Positions 1 to 11,678 are shown, numbered from the stretch's first letter. The stretch is 64,000 bases of DNA from Pachypanchax playfairii (GCA_006937955.1 SSNP01000031.1:2859590-2923589), one strand, 5' to 3'. Notes: generated by a model not told the origin, from the sequence alone. Made by a program: numbers and translations.

Positions 1-1824
1 GGTTAGGGTTCAGGGTTCAGGGTTCAGGGTTCAGGGTTCAGGGTTCAGGGTTAGGGGTTAGGGGTTAGGGGTTAGGGTTCAGGGTTAGGGGTTAGGGGTT
101 AGGGGTGAGGGTTTAGGGGTTAGGGGTTAGGGTTTAGGGTTTAGCGGTGAGGGTTTAGGGGACAGGGGTTAGGGGTTTGGGGTTAGTGGTTAGTGGTTAG
201 GGGTTAGGGGTTTAGGGGTTAGGGTTTAGCGGTGAGGGTTTAGGGTTTAGGGTTAGGGTTTAGGGGTTAGGGGTTAGGGGTTAGGGTTTAGCGGTGAGGG
301 TTTAGGGGACAGGGGTTTGGGGTTAGGCGTTAGGGGGTTAGGGTTCAGGGTTCAGGGTTCAGGGTTAGGGGTTAGGGGTTAGGGGTTAGGGGTTAGGTTT
401 TAGGGGTTTAGGGGTTAGGGTTTAGGGGTTTAGGGTTTAGCGGTGAGGGTTTAGGGGACAGGGGTTAGGGGTTTGGGGTTAGTGGTTAGTGGTTAGGGGT
501 TAGGGGTTTAGGGGTTAGGGTTTAGCGGTGAGGGTTTAGGGGTTAGGGGTTAGGGTTTAGGGTTTAGCGGTGAGGGTTTAGGGGACAGGGATTGGGGGTT
601 AGGGGTTGGGGGTTAGGGTTTAGGGGTTGGGGGTTAGGGGTTAGGGGTTAGGTTTTAGGGGTTTAGGGGTTAGGGTTTAGGGGTTAGGGTTTAGCGGTGA
701 GGGTTTAGGGGTTAGGGGTTAGGGGTTAGGGTTTAGTGGTGAGGGTTTAGGGGTCAGGGGTTAGGGGTTAGGGGTTAGGGGTTTGGGGTTAGGGTGTAGG
801 GGTTTAGGGTTTAGCGGTGAGGGTTTAGGGGACAGGGGTTAGGGGTTTGGGGTTAGTGGTTAGTGGTTAGGGGTTAGGGGTTTAGGGGTTAGGGTTTAGC
901 GGTGAGGGTTTAGGGGTTAGGGGTTAGGGGGTATGGAGTTGGGGGTTAGGGGTTAGGGGTTAGGTTTTAGGGGTTTAGGGGTTAGGGTTTAGGGGTTTAG
1001 GGTTTAGCGGTGAGGGTTTAGGGGACAGGGGTTAGGGGTTTGGGGTTAGGGGTTTGGGGTTAGGGGTTAGGGGTTAGGGGTTAGGGTTTAGCGGTGAGGG
1101 TTTAGGGGACAGGGGTTAGGGGTTGGGGGTTGGGGGTTGGGGGTTGGGGGTTAGGGGTTAGGGGTTAGGTTTTAGGGGTTTAGGGGTTAGGGTTTAGGGG
1201 TTTAGGGTTTAGCGGTGAGGGTTTAGGGGTTAGGGGTTTGGGGTTAGGGTGTAGGGGTTTAGGGTTTAGCGGTGAGGGTTTAGGGGACAGGGGTTAGGGG
1301 TTTGGGGTTAGTGGTTAGTGGTTAGGGGTTAGGGGTTTAGGGGTTAGGGTTTAGCGGTGAGGGTTTAGGGGTTAGGGGTTAGGGTTTAGGGTTTAGCGGT
1401 GAGGGTTTAGGGGACAGGGGTTAGGGGTTTGGGGTTAGGGGTTAGGGGTTAGGGGTTAGGGGTTAGCGGTGAGGGTTTAGGGGTTTGGGGTTAGGGTTTA
1501 GGGGTTTAAGGTTTAGCGGTGAGGGTTTAGGGGACAGGGGTTTCGGGTTAGGCGTTAGGGGGTTAGGGTTCAGGGTTCAGGGTTCAGGGTTAGGGGTTAG
1601 GGGTTAGGGGTTAGGGTTCAGGGTTAGGGGTTAGGGGTTAGGGGTTAGGGTTTAGTGGTGAGGGTTTAGGGGTCAGGGGTTAGGGGTTAGGGGTTAGGGG
1701 TTTGGGGTTAGGCGTTAGGGGGTTAGGGGGTTAGGGTTCAGGGTTCAGGGTTAGGGGTTAGGGGTTTGGGGTTCGGCGTTAGGGGGTTAGTGCTCAGGGT
1801 TAGGGGTTAGGGGTTAGGGGTTAG
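1..1824 (+). repeat. Degenerate telomere-like satellite array
   Basis: About 1.8 kb made almost only of short G-rich units: GGGGTTA, GGGTTTA, GGGTTCA, GGGGTTT and rarer GGTGAGG or GGGGACA variants. It is not a pure TTAGGG array. A longer pattern recurs: a block beginning TTAGCGGTGAGGG and running through GGGGACAGGGG and GGGGTTAGTGGTTAGTGG starts near 141, 437, 811 and 1265, so units are organised at a 300-450 bp scale. The array ends abruptly at about 1824 in unique sequence. The G-rich strand reads 5'-3' into the genes, the opposite of a left-hand chromosome end, so I read it as interstitial or subtelomeric. No gene lies in it. Confidence 0.9.
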
Positions 1825-2061
1825 CTTCACAGATAAAGGTAAACAATTGATCAGTAAAACTGCTGAAGTATCTGAAACACCATGTTGAGCTTCAGCTGCT
1901 GTTAAACTCCTCCTAACTGAGGTCGTATCATACCCATGCTTGTCCTGTTCACAGCCTGGTTACGATACAGCCTCTGCTCTGAAGGGCACTAATCAGTCAG
2001 TCAATCATCAATACAATCCTTCTGATCTTTCTGCAGTGAAGCATCACTCATCTTCTTTCAG

Positions 2062-3155
2062 AGCTACAGGAAACTAGTCAGCAGAAAAAGGTGAGAACAG
2101 ATAAAACAGATGTTCCTCAAAACTCCAGCAAATGATGTATTTTCCTTTAAGCAGATTAAAAATGTTTCCTGAAACTTAAACAAGAAAAAGTTCAAAGTTT
2201 AACCAACACAAACACAAAATACCTTGAGTTGTGCAGCAGCTTTCCTTAGTGAAGAAGAGATGAAGTGATGAAGAGTTGGAGCAGCGGAAGGACCAGAACC
2301 TGAATGGCAGAGACTTCCGTCGTTATTCATATCTTCCTCCGACTGACCCATTTGTCTGTTTGGACCGCTGTGAACCAGTGAGGCGAGGGCGGTGGGAGCG
2401 GTGGAGTCATTATGGGTCTAATCTGATTTTGTGACCATGTTTTCAGGATTTGGAGGACTGAAGGAGGATGACCCGCTCAGGTAAGTCTTAAACATCCGGA
2501 TTAGACCTGAAGTCATGGAAAAGTAAAGGTTCTTATTGGGTTTTTATCTGCCAACCACCTGCTCTACATCACTGAGCCTCTTCATCAGTTCACCTAAAAC
2601 CTCTGCAGCTTAATGTTTGTCTTAAAGGTGAAACATTGTGGATTTACATAATAAAACAGAGAAAATGCAGCTTTTATTTTCACCTGCAGGGAAAAGATGA
2701 AAACAGGTTTGAACTTATTTAACTATGTTTAACTATTGTAAAATATTATGACATAAAAATAATCCACGACCCTCAACACACAACAAATAAATAAATAAAC
2801 AAAAAGTGATGAAGAATTGGTTTATTGATTATTGATCATGTTGATCTGAACTTTGTTATGTTTGTTAAACAAGTTAATTATCTTTATCCATTTATTCCTT
2901 TGGTCTCTGGTTGAAAGCTACTTTTTGACTGACACCTCGTCTTCTTCATCTTCTGCTACAGAAACCCAACCAGCTGATTAACATCAGACATGCAGCCATC
3001 TGAAGGAAAACAAGCTTTTTTGTGTTGAAAGCAGAAACTAATTTTTAAATGTTTATCGATATAATAGAAAATAATCGTCAACTGAACAAAACAACAACAA
3101 TATGGAAAGGAAAACAAGCTCATCTTTTCACAATAAAAGTGGTTTTGACTTTGAA
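2062..3155 (+). other. Putative 3' exons of an upstream gene
   Basis: Three segments look like exons on the + strand. The first (2062-2090) follows a pyrimidine-rich CAG acceptor and ends at GTGAGAAC. The second (2447-2480) follows TTTTCAG and ends at GTAAGTCT. The third starts at 2962 after CTGCTACAG and runs to an AATAAA signal at 3132-3137. One frame through exons one and two reads LQETSQQKKDLED then stop; another reads SYRKLVSRKR and on. The first would be a coiled-coil-like C-terminus with a spliced 3' UTR. In human the neighbour of OPN1SW on this side is CCDC136, a coiled-coil protein, so a ccdc136-like terminus is a possible but unproven reading. Earlier exons would lie left of the window or have been lost to the satellite. 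Confidence 0.3.
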
Positions 3156-3221
3156 ACACTAATATGAGTGTGTTTTTATTGAGCATCCTCTCAGTAAGCA
3201 GATTAAAGTGTCAGAAGATCT

Positions 3222-3289
3222 TAATCCGTAAAGTTTGGGAAAGCCGTACGGATTATGTTTAGGGTAAGTGGTTTATGAGCATATATAAA
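3222..3289 (+). promoter_or_regulatory. opn1sw1 core promoter with CRX/OTX-like sites
   Basis: A TATA box (TATATAAA, 3282-3289) lies about 45 bp before the opsin start codon, so the transcript should begin near 3310-3320. Two cores matching the CRX/OTX homeodomain site lie just upstream: TAATCC at 3222-3227 and its reverse complement GGATTA at 3250-3255. CRX/OTX sites close to a TATA box are usual in photoreceptor genes. The AATAAA of the upstream transcript at 3132 is only about 150 bp away, so the promoter is very compact. Confidence 0.6.
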
Positions 3290-3331
3290 GAGACTGAAGA
3301 CGTTCGGATCGGCAGGAAGCTTAAATTAAAA

Positions 3332-4927
3332 ATGGGGAAGTATTTTCACCTGTACGAGAACATTTCCAAAGTGGGCCCATTTGACGGGCCCCAGTACTAC
3401 CTAGCCCCAACATGGGCGTTTCACCTGCAGACCTTGTTCATGGGCATAGTCTTCTTCGTTGGTACGCCTTTAAACTTTATTGTTCTCTTGGCCACTGCCA
3501 AGTACAAGAAACTCAGAGTTCCTCTCAACTACATCCTCGTCAACATCTCCTTCGCTGGCTTCATCTTCGTCACCTTCTCTGTCAGTCAGGTGTTTGTGGC
3601 CACCATGAAGGGCTACTACTTCCTGGGTTACACCTTGTGTGCCTTGGAAGCTGCCATGGGTGCCATAGCAGGTAAATTCAGTAGGTGTGAGGAACTGATG
3701 GTGTGGAGGTGGCAGGTGATTACAGCGTACGTCTTCTTTGCAGGTCTGGTGTTGTCCTGGTCGCTCGCGGTCCTTTCCTTTGAGCGGTACCTGGTCATCT
3801 GTAAACCCTTTGGAGCCTTTAAGTTTGGTAGTTCTCATGCTGGGGCCGCTGTCGTCTTCACCTGGGTAATAGGAACAGCCTGTGCCACCCCACCTTTCTA
3901 TGGCTGGAGCAGGTAGGTGTCACACCTAAGTTAGAGGTCTCTCTGGTCTGATGTTTCCTGGACAGGTGATGTAATGATTGTGTTCAGGTATGTCCCTGAG
4001 GGGCTGGGCTGTTCCTGTGGGCCTGACTGGTACTCTAACTGTGTGGAGTACAGCTGTACCAGCTACACCAAGTTTTTGTTGGTGACCTGCTTCGTCATTC
4101 CTCTGTCCATCATCATCTTCTCCTACTCACAGTTACTGGGTGCTCTGAGAGCTGTGAGTCAACATTATGAATCATTAACCCTTTGATGTACCTAAAATAA
4201 ACAAACTGGACCACATGCTGAAACTAGACCTCCTGGTTCTGATCTGCAGGTTGCAGCCCAGCAGGCAGAGTCAGCCTCCACCCAGAAGGCTGAGAAGGAG
4301 GTATCCAGGATGATCATTGTGATGGTGGGATCCTTCGTCACCTGCTACGGTCCATATGCTCTGGCAGCTATGTACTACGCCTACTCCGATGATACAAACA
4401 AAGATTACCGACTCGTCACCATTCCAGCATTTTTCTCAAAGAGCGCCTGCATCTACAACCCGATTATCTACGTCTTGATGAACAAACAGGTGAGTAAGCA
4501 GAGCAGACCTGATCCTGAAGGTAACGTTGAACCGACTGTAACTTCTTTCATGCGGCTCACAATCCATCAGACCTCAAGTTGGATCTTTTCCAGATATTTT
4601 GTTGTTATTGATCCAGTTAAGTTGAACACAGGTGCCTTTTTCTTTGGGGGATCAAGAAGTGGTGATCAAATAATCCTCTAATCCCTTGACTAGGGCTTTA
4701 GAGGTCACTTGGAGAATCAGACGGCCACTCCTTTGTCCCCAAAAGAGAAGGGTTACTCTAACCCACCTGGAGGAATCAAACCAGCGAGGTAGATCAGTAA
4801 AATAAAACCCTGATATCTGTTTCTCCATCTTCAGTTTAATGGCTGCATCATGGAAATGGTGTTTGGAAAGAAAATGGAAGAATCATCGGAAGTGTCTTCA
4901 AAGACTGAGGTGTCCACGGCTTCTTAA
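3332..4927 (+). CDS. opn1sw1: SWS1 (UV-type) cone opsin
   Basis: Cone visual pigment: a seven-helix GPCR of photoreceptor outer segments that binds 11-cis retinal and activates cone transducin. Coding exons are 3332-3671, 3744-3912, 3988-4153, 4250-4489 and 4835-4927 (340, 169, 166, 240 and 93 nt), giving 335 aa; exon sizes are those of vertebrate visual opsins. All introns are GT-AG. Visible landmarks: N-terminal glycosylation site NIS, Schiff-base lysine K289 in FFSKS (bovine 296), counterion E106 (113), disulfide cysteines C103 and C180 (110 and 187), the ERY motif after helix 3, and a Ser/Thr-rich tail. F79 corresponds to bovine site 86, where Phe is the known UV determinant, so a UV pigment is inferred. 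The start MGKYFHLY is chosen because the upstream in-frame ATG at 3275 precedes the TATA box. Intron 1 is only 72 nt and stop-free. Confidence 0.96.
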
Positions 4928-5115
4928 TGTTTGGAGCAAAACTCTGAAGGACATTTGACTTCCCAAAAGGACTTTTAAAGGTCTGAGTTCAGAGGATTCA
5001 CGGTAAACCCAGAACAGGATTCTGACAAACATGTAAATACAGTTTATACAGAAGACTTCAGCATCAGCAGCTGGTATTTATTTTATTGTAGAAACAATTT
5101 GTTTAGATAAAAAGC

Positions 5116-5121
5116 AATAAA
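5116..5121 (+). terminator. Poly(A) signal of opn1sw1
   Basis: AATAAA at 5116-5121, about 190 bp after the opsin stop codon, followed by an A-rich and then a GT-rich stretch (TTGTGTTTGTTC near 5152) like a downstream element. It lies about 550 bp before the end of the convergent calumenin coding sequence. Confidence 0.6.
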
Positions 5122-5667
5122 AAAAAACAAATAAAAAATTGATTGAAATTATTGTGTTTGTTCTCGGTTTGCTAAAAAAAAGTGCATCTTTTTGACTTTG
5201 TGTTTCTCATGGGTCAGAACAAACACTCCATTCAAATGGAATTGTTTACCCATAATGCACAGCAGCAAACAACATATCAGCACCAACAGCTCGTCCCAGC
5301 TGTCAGCACGGTGGTGGGAGGCTGATGACCTGGACACCTTGCAGTCTCTGAGTTAACCATGAATTTAATCCAGTTATGAAAAACTTTAAACTGAGGGAAA
5401 ATTAACATTTAGTGTAAACCTTGAATAGAAATGCAAATAGAGTACAAATATTCCTACAACAAACTAAAAAACAAAAGTCTAAAAACAACACGTTAAATCA
5501 AACACAGTGACATAAAAACAGAACATGAATAATCTAAATGAGGAGTAAAAATCAGAAAATGTGAAACAGCCAAAGTGCAAAGCTACATGTGACAAACAGG
5601 ATTAACTTTTAACAAATAAATTACTGGACAGGAGTAACTCTGTTCAGTCCAGAAATCCGAAACTTCT

Positions 5668-8600
5668 CTAGAACTCATCGTGTCGAAGTAAAGCTTCCCC
5701 GTAGTTTGTCACCTGACTTCCAACAAACAGGTCGTATTTGTCAATGACTTCCTTCTTGGTCAGTTTTCCATCCTGAACAAAAACAAAAATATGTTAAACA
5801 TGAAACTATTCAGCAGATTCACATGAAGACCTATAAAATTCAGTCTGACCTTGTTGACATCAGACTCATAGATCAGATGTTTGGCCTCAGCTACAGCGTG
5901 GTCGTAATCAGATGGAAGAATCCAGTCCAGAGTTTCTTCTCTGTCCATCTTCCCATCCTTGTTTTTGTCTCGGAACTCTGAGAACTGCTGACGTTCTGTT
6001 GCCACCCACTCTGGTTCCTCTGCACCTTCCTCTGCTGTGTACATGTCACCTACAAACAACATGGAACAGAGAATTATTTAAACCAGCAGATCACCAGAGG
6101 TCAGATTTCTATTACAAAGTCTTATAATTTAAATTAGATTTGAAGTAGAAAATGGCAGTGAGGGCTCTGGTCCGCCCTCTGCTGGCCTCAGTTATACATT
6201 ACATCTATATAAGTTTTGATTCTGTGACTCAAGCAACAGTAACTCACGCTGAATACATTCTGACATCATTTTCATCTAAACTGAGGAACAAAATGGAAAC
6301 TTTAAGATCAGGTCCAGCAGGTGAGTGTGTGGTTAGAGCTGCAAGGGGAGGAGGTATCTGCTTTAATTGACTTTACTAGATTGTTCCACTATCACAAGGT
6401 CCCAGATGAGAAGAATTAAAGGTTGCTGTTAATAGGGATGAAAGAACTAGACAGAGTTCCTGAGAGGAACTCCGAGGTCCAGAAAGACCACCAGCCTGAA
6501 TAAGTGCTGCAAACCCAGAAGTCTCTCTGTAGGCAGCCCGGTGCAGCAAAAAGAAGATCCAACAGGTTCTGGAGCATCTTTAGGGTTTCACTGGGTTTGC
6601 TGGGAGCTGACAGAGAACCATGACCTGAACCAACAAACACGGATGTTGGACAGAACCTGGACCATGAGACAGAAGGATAAATGACTACTTTTAAGCTGAT
6701 GATGTGCTCAATAGATTGAAGATACACCAGAGTTGGGGCTGCATGGAGATGCAGTGGTTAGCACCGTTGCCTTGCTGCAAGTAGGTCCTGAGTTTGAAAA
6801 CCAGACCGGTACCTTTCTGCATAGAGTTTGCATATTCTCCTCATGCACGTGTAGGACTCCGGCTTCATCACACAAAACAAAAACATGCTTGAGATTAATT
6901 AACGGCTCTAAATTGTCCCTATGTGTGAGTGTGTGTTTGGCCCTGTGATGGACAGGTGACCTGTCCAGATGTAGCCCCACCTCTTGTCCAGTGACAGAGG
7001 GATACACCAGCTTCCTGCGACACTGAACAGGAACAAGCAGGTACAAATTTGGGTTCAGGTGGGCTACAGGATGTAGGACATGTATAACACCAGGTCTTAA
7101 TGCTAAGAAGACCTAATATGACAGAAAGACTGTCACACCTGACAGGTGACAGGACCGTCTCAAGCCAGCATGACTTTAACTGTTCACAGGTTTTAGTACA
7201 TCTCACAGATCTGAACTTTGAGTGGATCATTCCTTACCGATGTACTCTTTCATGTCGATGAAGCCATCTCCATTCTTGTCTATATCTTCCAATGTTTCCT
7301 TCAGACAGCAAAAAGAGGTGTTACATCTCAGGAACCCTGTCAGGTGATCTCAGTGACATCACACTCACCTGCACCACGATTTCTTTCATATGTTCATGAT
7401 CCTCTGGGTGAAGAAAAGCTGTGAATTCCTCTTTATCTGCAATCAAATCTCCATTTCTATCTGCCACCTTAAAGCGTCTCTCATCCCTCGCCATCATGTG
7501 ACCGTAGTTATATTCTGTGATATCCTGAGGATCATCTGTGAGTGATCAATCAGCAAACTGATCAGAAAATAAAAAAACATTTTAAAAACATGACCTAACA
7601 GCAGGCGCTTGCTTCCTCACCCAGGAAACTACCATATGTGACGTTCTTGTACTCGTCCCAGCTGATCAGGCCATCCTTGTTCATGTCGAAGTCGTTCCAC
7701 TGATGTGCCACATTCTCAAAAATGTGTTTCTTCTGGACGTTTTTGATCCAAACCTTTAGTTCTTCTTCAGAGATGAAACCGTCTTTGTCACCATCGATTT
7801 TATCTGCGATGATGCTGCAAAGAGACGCAGAGGTCAGCTGTAAGAGTCACAGCAGCTGAACAGTGAGCTGAGTACTGCCCTCTGCTGGGGGAACCACACA
7901 TCACCAGCTTGTTTCCTCTTTAATCCTAATAATTAACTATCAGTTTCTCATTAATTCTGTTTTATTTAATGAATATTGATTTTACTTTTTTGAATAAACT
8001 TCAAGCCCCCAAATACAGAAATATCAGCTGAACCTTTTCAGGATGTTTGTTGTGAAGCAGGAAACATGGACCACATGCCAGAACATTTCCAATTCATCTT
8101 GACTAAGAATTGTTAGAACAGAAGAAACACCTGCACAGGTGATACATCAGCGTTTCAGGTAAGACTTTTCAGTGTTACAGTTTGGAAACTGAAAAAAAAA
8201 AAGATTTTAGTTTGTTTCTGAGTTTCATTCCACTGCACACAGCATGAACGTTACATATTCCTTGTCAGATTAAATTGGTTTGAATAATCTCAGACTACAG
8301 ATTTTAAAACGCTGGTAAAGGTAGTATGAAGGTTTTTAAAATATTCAAGATATTCAGAGGATCCAGTTTAACACCAGATTCCTGCCTGTCCAGAGCAGAA
8401 GATCAGGAAACTGAATCTGGAGGAATCTCAGAGTGTGAGCTTAGATCTCCACACGTGGACGACACCTGAAGACTGAAGTGTCAGAACATCTTGAAGAAAC
8501 AAAAAGATCAAGTGTGAAAGAACTTCTCAGGAAAGAAATTATTTCAGCCTCATTCTGTCAGCAGTGAAATCAAATCCAACCTAATTTTAGATGTGAAAAC

Positions 8601-8826
8601 AACCAAACCTGAGTCTCCGTTTACTCTCCTCGGGTGAAAGGTGGTCGAAAGTTTTAGCTTCATCTTGTCCCAGAAAAGCTTCATGATCATAATCAAAGTT
8701 CTTGTTGTCGTTGTGTTCGACCTGACTGAGAGGTTCTTCCTGGTGGACTCTGGGTTTCTTCTCTGTTGGTTTACTGCTGCCGTGGACCATGAGGAGGACC
8801 AAGCAGATCAGCAGGGATCGGATCAT
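5668..8826 (-). CDS. calua: Calumenin-a, EF-hand protein of the ER/secretory pathway
   Basis: CREC-family, low-affinity calcium-binding protein of the ER lumen and secretory route, linked in other vertebrates to SERCA regulation and gamma-carboxylation. Coding exons (minus strand order) are 8826-8609, 7814-7621, 7535-7369, 7298-7238, 6049-5850 and 5772-5668; phases close exactly to 314 aa (human 315). The start is MIRSLLICLVLL, a signal peptide before SSKPTEKK, the same position as in human calumenin; an in-frame ATG 24 nt upstream would spoil the signal. Six EF-hand loops are readable: DGDKDGF, DMNKDGL, DRNGDLI, DKNGDGF, DKNKDGK and DVNKDGK. The protein ends RHDEF, the calumenin-type ER retention tail. 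It is convergent with opn1sw1, a neighbour pair also seen in human. Alternative exons known in mammals were not found here. Confidence 0.96.
6733..7045 (+). repeat. tRNA-type SINE in a calumenin intron
   Basis: Opens GGGGCTGCATGGAGATGC AGTGGTTAGCAC, the A-box region of a widespread fish SINE. It continues with the characteristic body (GTTTGCATATTCTCCTCATG, TAAATTGTCCCTATGTG, GGCCCTGTGATGGACAGG) and closes near CGACACTGAACAGGAACAAG. The B-box is decayed. Part of a related copy, reversed, lies at 32.6-32.9 kb. Confidence 0.75.
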
Positions 8827-9348
8827 CCTGTCAGGCTGGTTCACAGACACAATATTTACTCAAACACAAGTCCTGATGCTGCTCGGAGGTCCGAGCTGAA
8901 GCGCAGACACTCTTATGTTCAAACAATGTTTTGTGGGTTTTTTTTATGATTGGGTGGAGAGTTTGTTCACAGCTGTGGATGTTTCTACCACGGAGCTGAA
9001 CAGCTGATAGCTTCACAGATCAAGTCTGTAAAACAGGACTGGCATGTGTGACCTAATAGATGGACACTGTGAGGGTATAAAACATCAGTATAAAACAACA
9101 TGTGAATCACTCACTGTTTCTGCTGCGTACACGTGAATCAGTCTGTTCTTTTCTCTGTACATGTGAATTACACTGTTTTTTCTATGAACGTGTGAAACAC
9201 AGCTTGTATGTAACAGGCACGTCTTCCATGTTATTACCATGTTACAGTGGGATGTGCTGCGACGCTCTGCTGGTGGTAACTTTAAGTAAAAACTTTATAA
9301 AAAGCTCATTAGAAACTGCACAGAGAAAACAGATAGCGGGCATCTCAC

Positions 9349-9610
9349 CTGTGCGCGCGCCGCTCCTTCACCTGGTCAATTCCACCGTCTCAGTTCACAC
9401 ACCGACACGCTCAGCTGCTGTAGGCCGTTTCCGTTCCACCAATCCCGCCCTGCCAGTAGCTCCGCTCTCCAGCTGATTGGTCCACATCGGCCAGCTGGGT
9501 GTGTTTTGGGGGTGACGTCACTGGGCCTCGGGCATCGCACTCACCTCTTATTGGTGTGTTTTTCGGTGAGAGGGCGGGAGTACGTCCTGCCACGTCCACA
9601 TGAACAGACT
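9349..9610 (-). promoter_or_regulatory. Probable calua 5' UTR exon and promoter
   Basis: A GC-rich, CpG-containing patch on the upstream side of calua. On the minus strand a good donor (GCACAG then GTGAGATG) falls at 9349/9348. An acceptor ending GTGAACCAG sits just before the start codon near 8839, so a non-coding first exon spliced to the start-codon exon is likely. No clear TATA box is seen. Confidence 0.4.
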
Positions 9611-10009
9611 CGATTCTTTCCCTCCGAAAGTTAAAAAACAGACGAAACGAACCTGATTTACTTTGATTCTATCAGACTCTGCTGAGTCAGGAAAGGTTTT
9701 GACGAGACTCGGTTCTGTTTGAAGAGTCGAAGCGGCTCAGATTAGGCTCCTGATTTGGATCCTGGACGTCTCCACCAAACATTCACAAACAACAAACATT
9801 CGAACAAATAAACCCTGTTGCTCGTCGTCCAGCTGTGAGGAGAAAGGAAAGTTCTAATGTTTGTAAATAACAGTTTAATGATTCTGACTTTTGTTTTATA
9901 ATTTACCGCTTCCTGTTACTGAGTGGACAGCACCCCAAGTGGTTACCAGCTGTACAGCAACTGACCATTTTACGTCATGTAACGCAGCAATGCATTCGAC
10001 TAGTCTCTA

Positions 10010-10833
10010 TTCAATCAGGATCAGATTCAGAATATGGTTTATTTGGTCCATACAATGAATTTTGTTCTAGTTCACTTTCCACGTGTACTTACAGACAGAC
10101 ATAAATGACAATAAAGAGACAGTGTTGGACATAGAATACACGTGATACAACACGTTAGCAGCATCGTCCACCATTACAGTCTGATTGATGAGTTGAAGTC
10201 AAGTGGTACAGAACACGTAGATAATACTATTTTTATGATAGAATAGATTATATCTTCATTAGAGGTGTTATCAGACAGCATCAGACTGCTGCATCCTAGA
10301 TGCATGAAGGAGCATTTCTGCAGGTCCTTCCTTCCTGCCGCCGTAAGACTGTACAATCAGAACTGCTCTCAATAGAGATGAAGGTTTACATCAGACCGAA
10401 CCCATCACCAATACTGCTGTTACTTTTCACATTTATTAACAACAGATTGTACATAATAACTTATTGAAAGCTACATGGTTTTTTTTTTCATGCACAGTTC
10501 AATGCAAAATCTTTAATTTTTCAATGCAATTATATCCATATTCTAACTACTTTAAGAACTGTACAATATTTTTATAATGTTTTATAACTATGGTAACATG
10601 TTGTAGATACTCTTTTACTTATTTTTTCTTCTTTTGTTGTAAACATTGTGTGTGCTCCGTTATGTTATGTTCTATGTTCTGTTTGTATACCTGTTTGTTT
10701 GTTTACATATAACTGATGCTGCTGTTACGACCAAATTTCCCCTCATGGGACATTAAAGGTTTATTCTATTCTATTCTATTCTATTCTATTCTATTCTATT
10801 CTATTCTATTCTATTCTATTCTATTCTATTCTA
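10010..10833 (+). repeat. LINE-3'-end-like sequence with (TTCTA)n tail
   Basis: AT-rich sequence ending in CAAATTTCCCCTCATGGGAC ATTAAAGG, the kind of 3' end seen in fish non-LTR elements, followed from 10763 to 10833 by an almost perfect (TTCTA)n pentanucleotide run of about 14 units. No reverse-transcriptase frame remains. 9610-10010 between this and calua shows nothing recognisable. Confidence 0.45.
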
Positions 10834-11063
10834 AATATGTTCAACATGGTGACGGTATGGGATTTTTGTGTCTTGTGGTTTTGGCATACAGAGATCTGTA
10901 GCTCCATCAATGGCAGACTTCTTATTCTTCATGTCTGTTCCAAAAGACAAGAGTGAGTCATTCACAGATCAGACAGGATGGAAGAGTAGACAAGGGCTGA
11001 AACAGAGTCTGAGTCAAGTAACCGGTCCATTAAATCCAAAATCCCAGGGATCAGAGGCAAACA

Positions 11064-11222
11064 AGAAAAAGCAGACAGGGACAGGGACTGTCCAGGGTCA
11101 CAGCCACAGTAAATTCAATAAGACAAGCAGACAGAAAGAACGGATAGGCAGACAGACTGACAGTCAGACAGATGCAGACAGACGGAGAGAGACAGATAGA
11201 CAGACAAATGCAGACAGTCAGT
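11064..11222 (+). repeat. CAGACAGA-rich low-complexity tract
   Basis: Imperfect runs of CAGA/GACA units (for example AGACAGACTGACAGTCAGAC) over about 160 bp. The open frames on both strands here come from this bias and have no protein-like composition. Confidence 0.6.
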
Positions 11223-11678
11223 ACGTTTACATGCACACCTAAATCGAGCTTTTGGCAGAAGTCGGACTAAGGATTAGTCCCCTAGTGAGAGTCGTATCCC
11301 AGTTTACATGTCACTTCGACAATTGCTACGATAGGTGGCACCATGCGACCCTTCACGGGGGCATTCTTCTGGTTTGCATCAAACAAAGAAACAGTTACAT
11401 GATACACTAACAGTTTAATCACTTATCCTGTCTTATACACCTCCTTCGGTTCCTGCGCTTCATTCTCCTCAAAATAAATGTTTGTTGGAGTTTTAAAATC
11501 ATTTCTGTATGAAAATAGCACAAACAGCAACCAGTACGGCCATTTTGGCAGTAGGGTCGAGCGCAAGTTGTGACACTGGCAGCTCGTAGTGGCATTTCCA
11601 CTGCCAGGGTCACGAATTGCACCTGCTGTCTCTCCATTTTGGTTGTCATGGAGAAAGAATGCTGTGGCACATAGTGCT

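Noticed and set aside
1..1824. A true chromosome end
   Set aside because: Strand orientation and heavy degeneration do not fit a terminal TTAGGG tract read from the left end.
3275..3331. Upstream in-frame ATG for the opsin
   Set aside because: It precedes and overlaps the TATA box, so it should not be in the mRNA; the family N-terminus starts at 3332.
9102..9476. 124-codon plus-strand frame upstream of calua
   Set aside because: It overlaps the probable calua 5' region on the opposite strand and has no domain or splice support.
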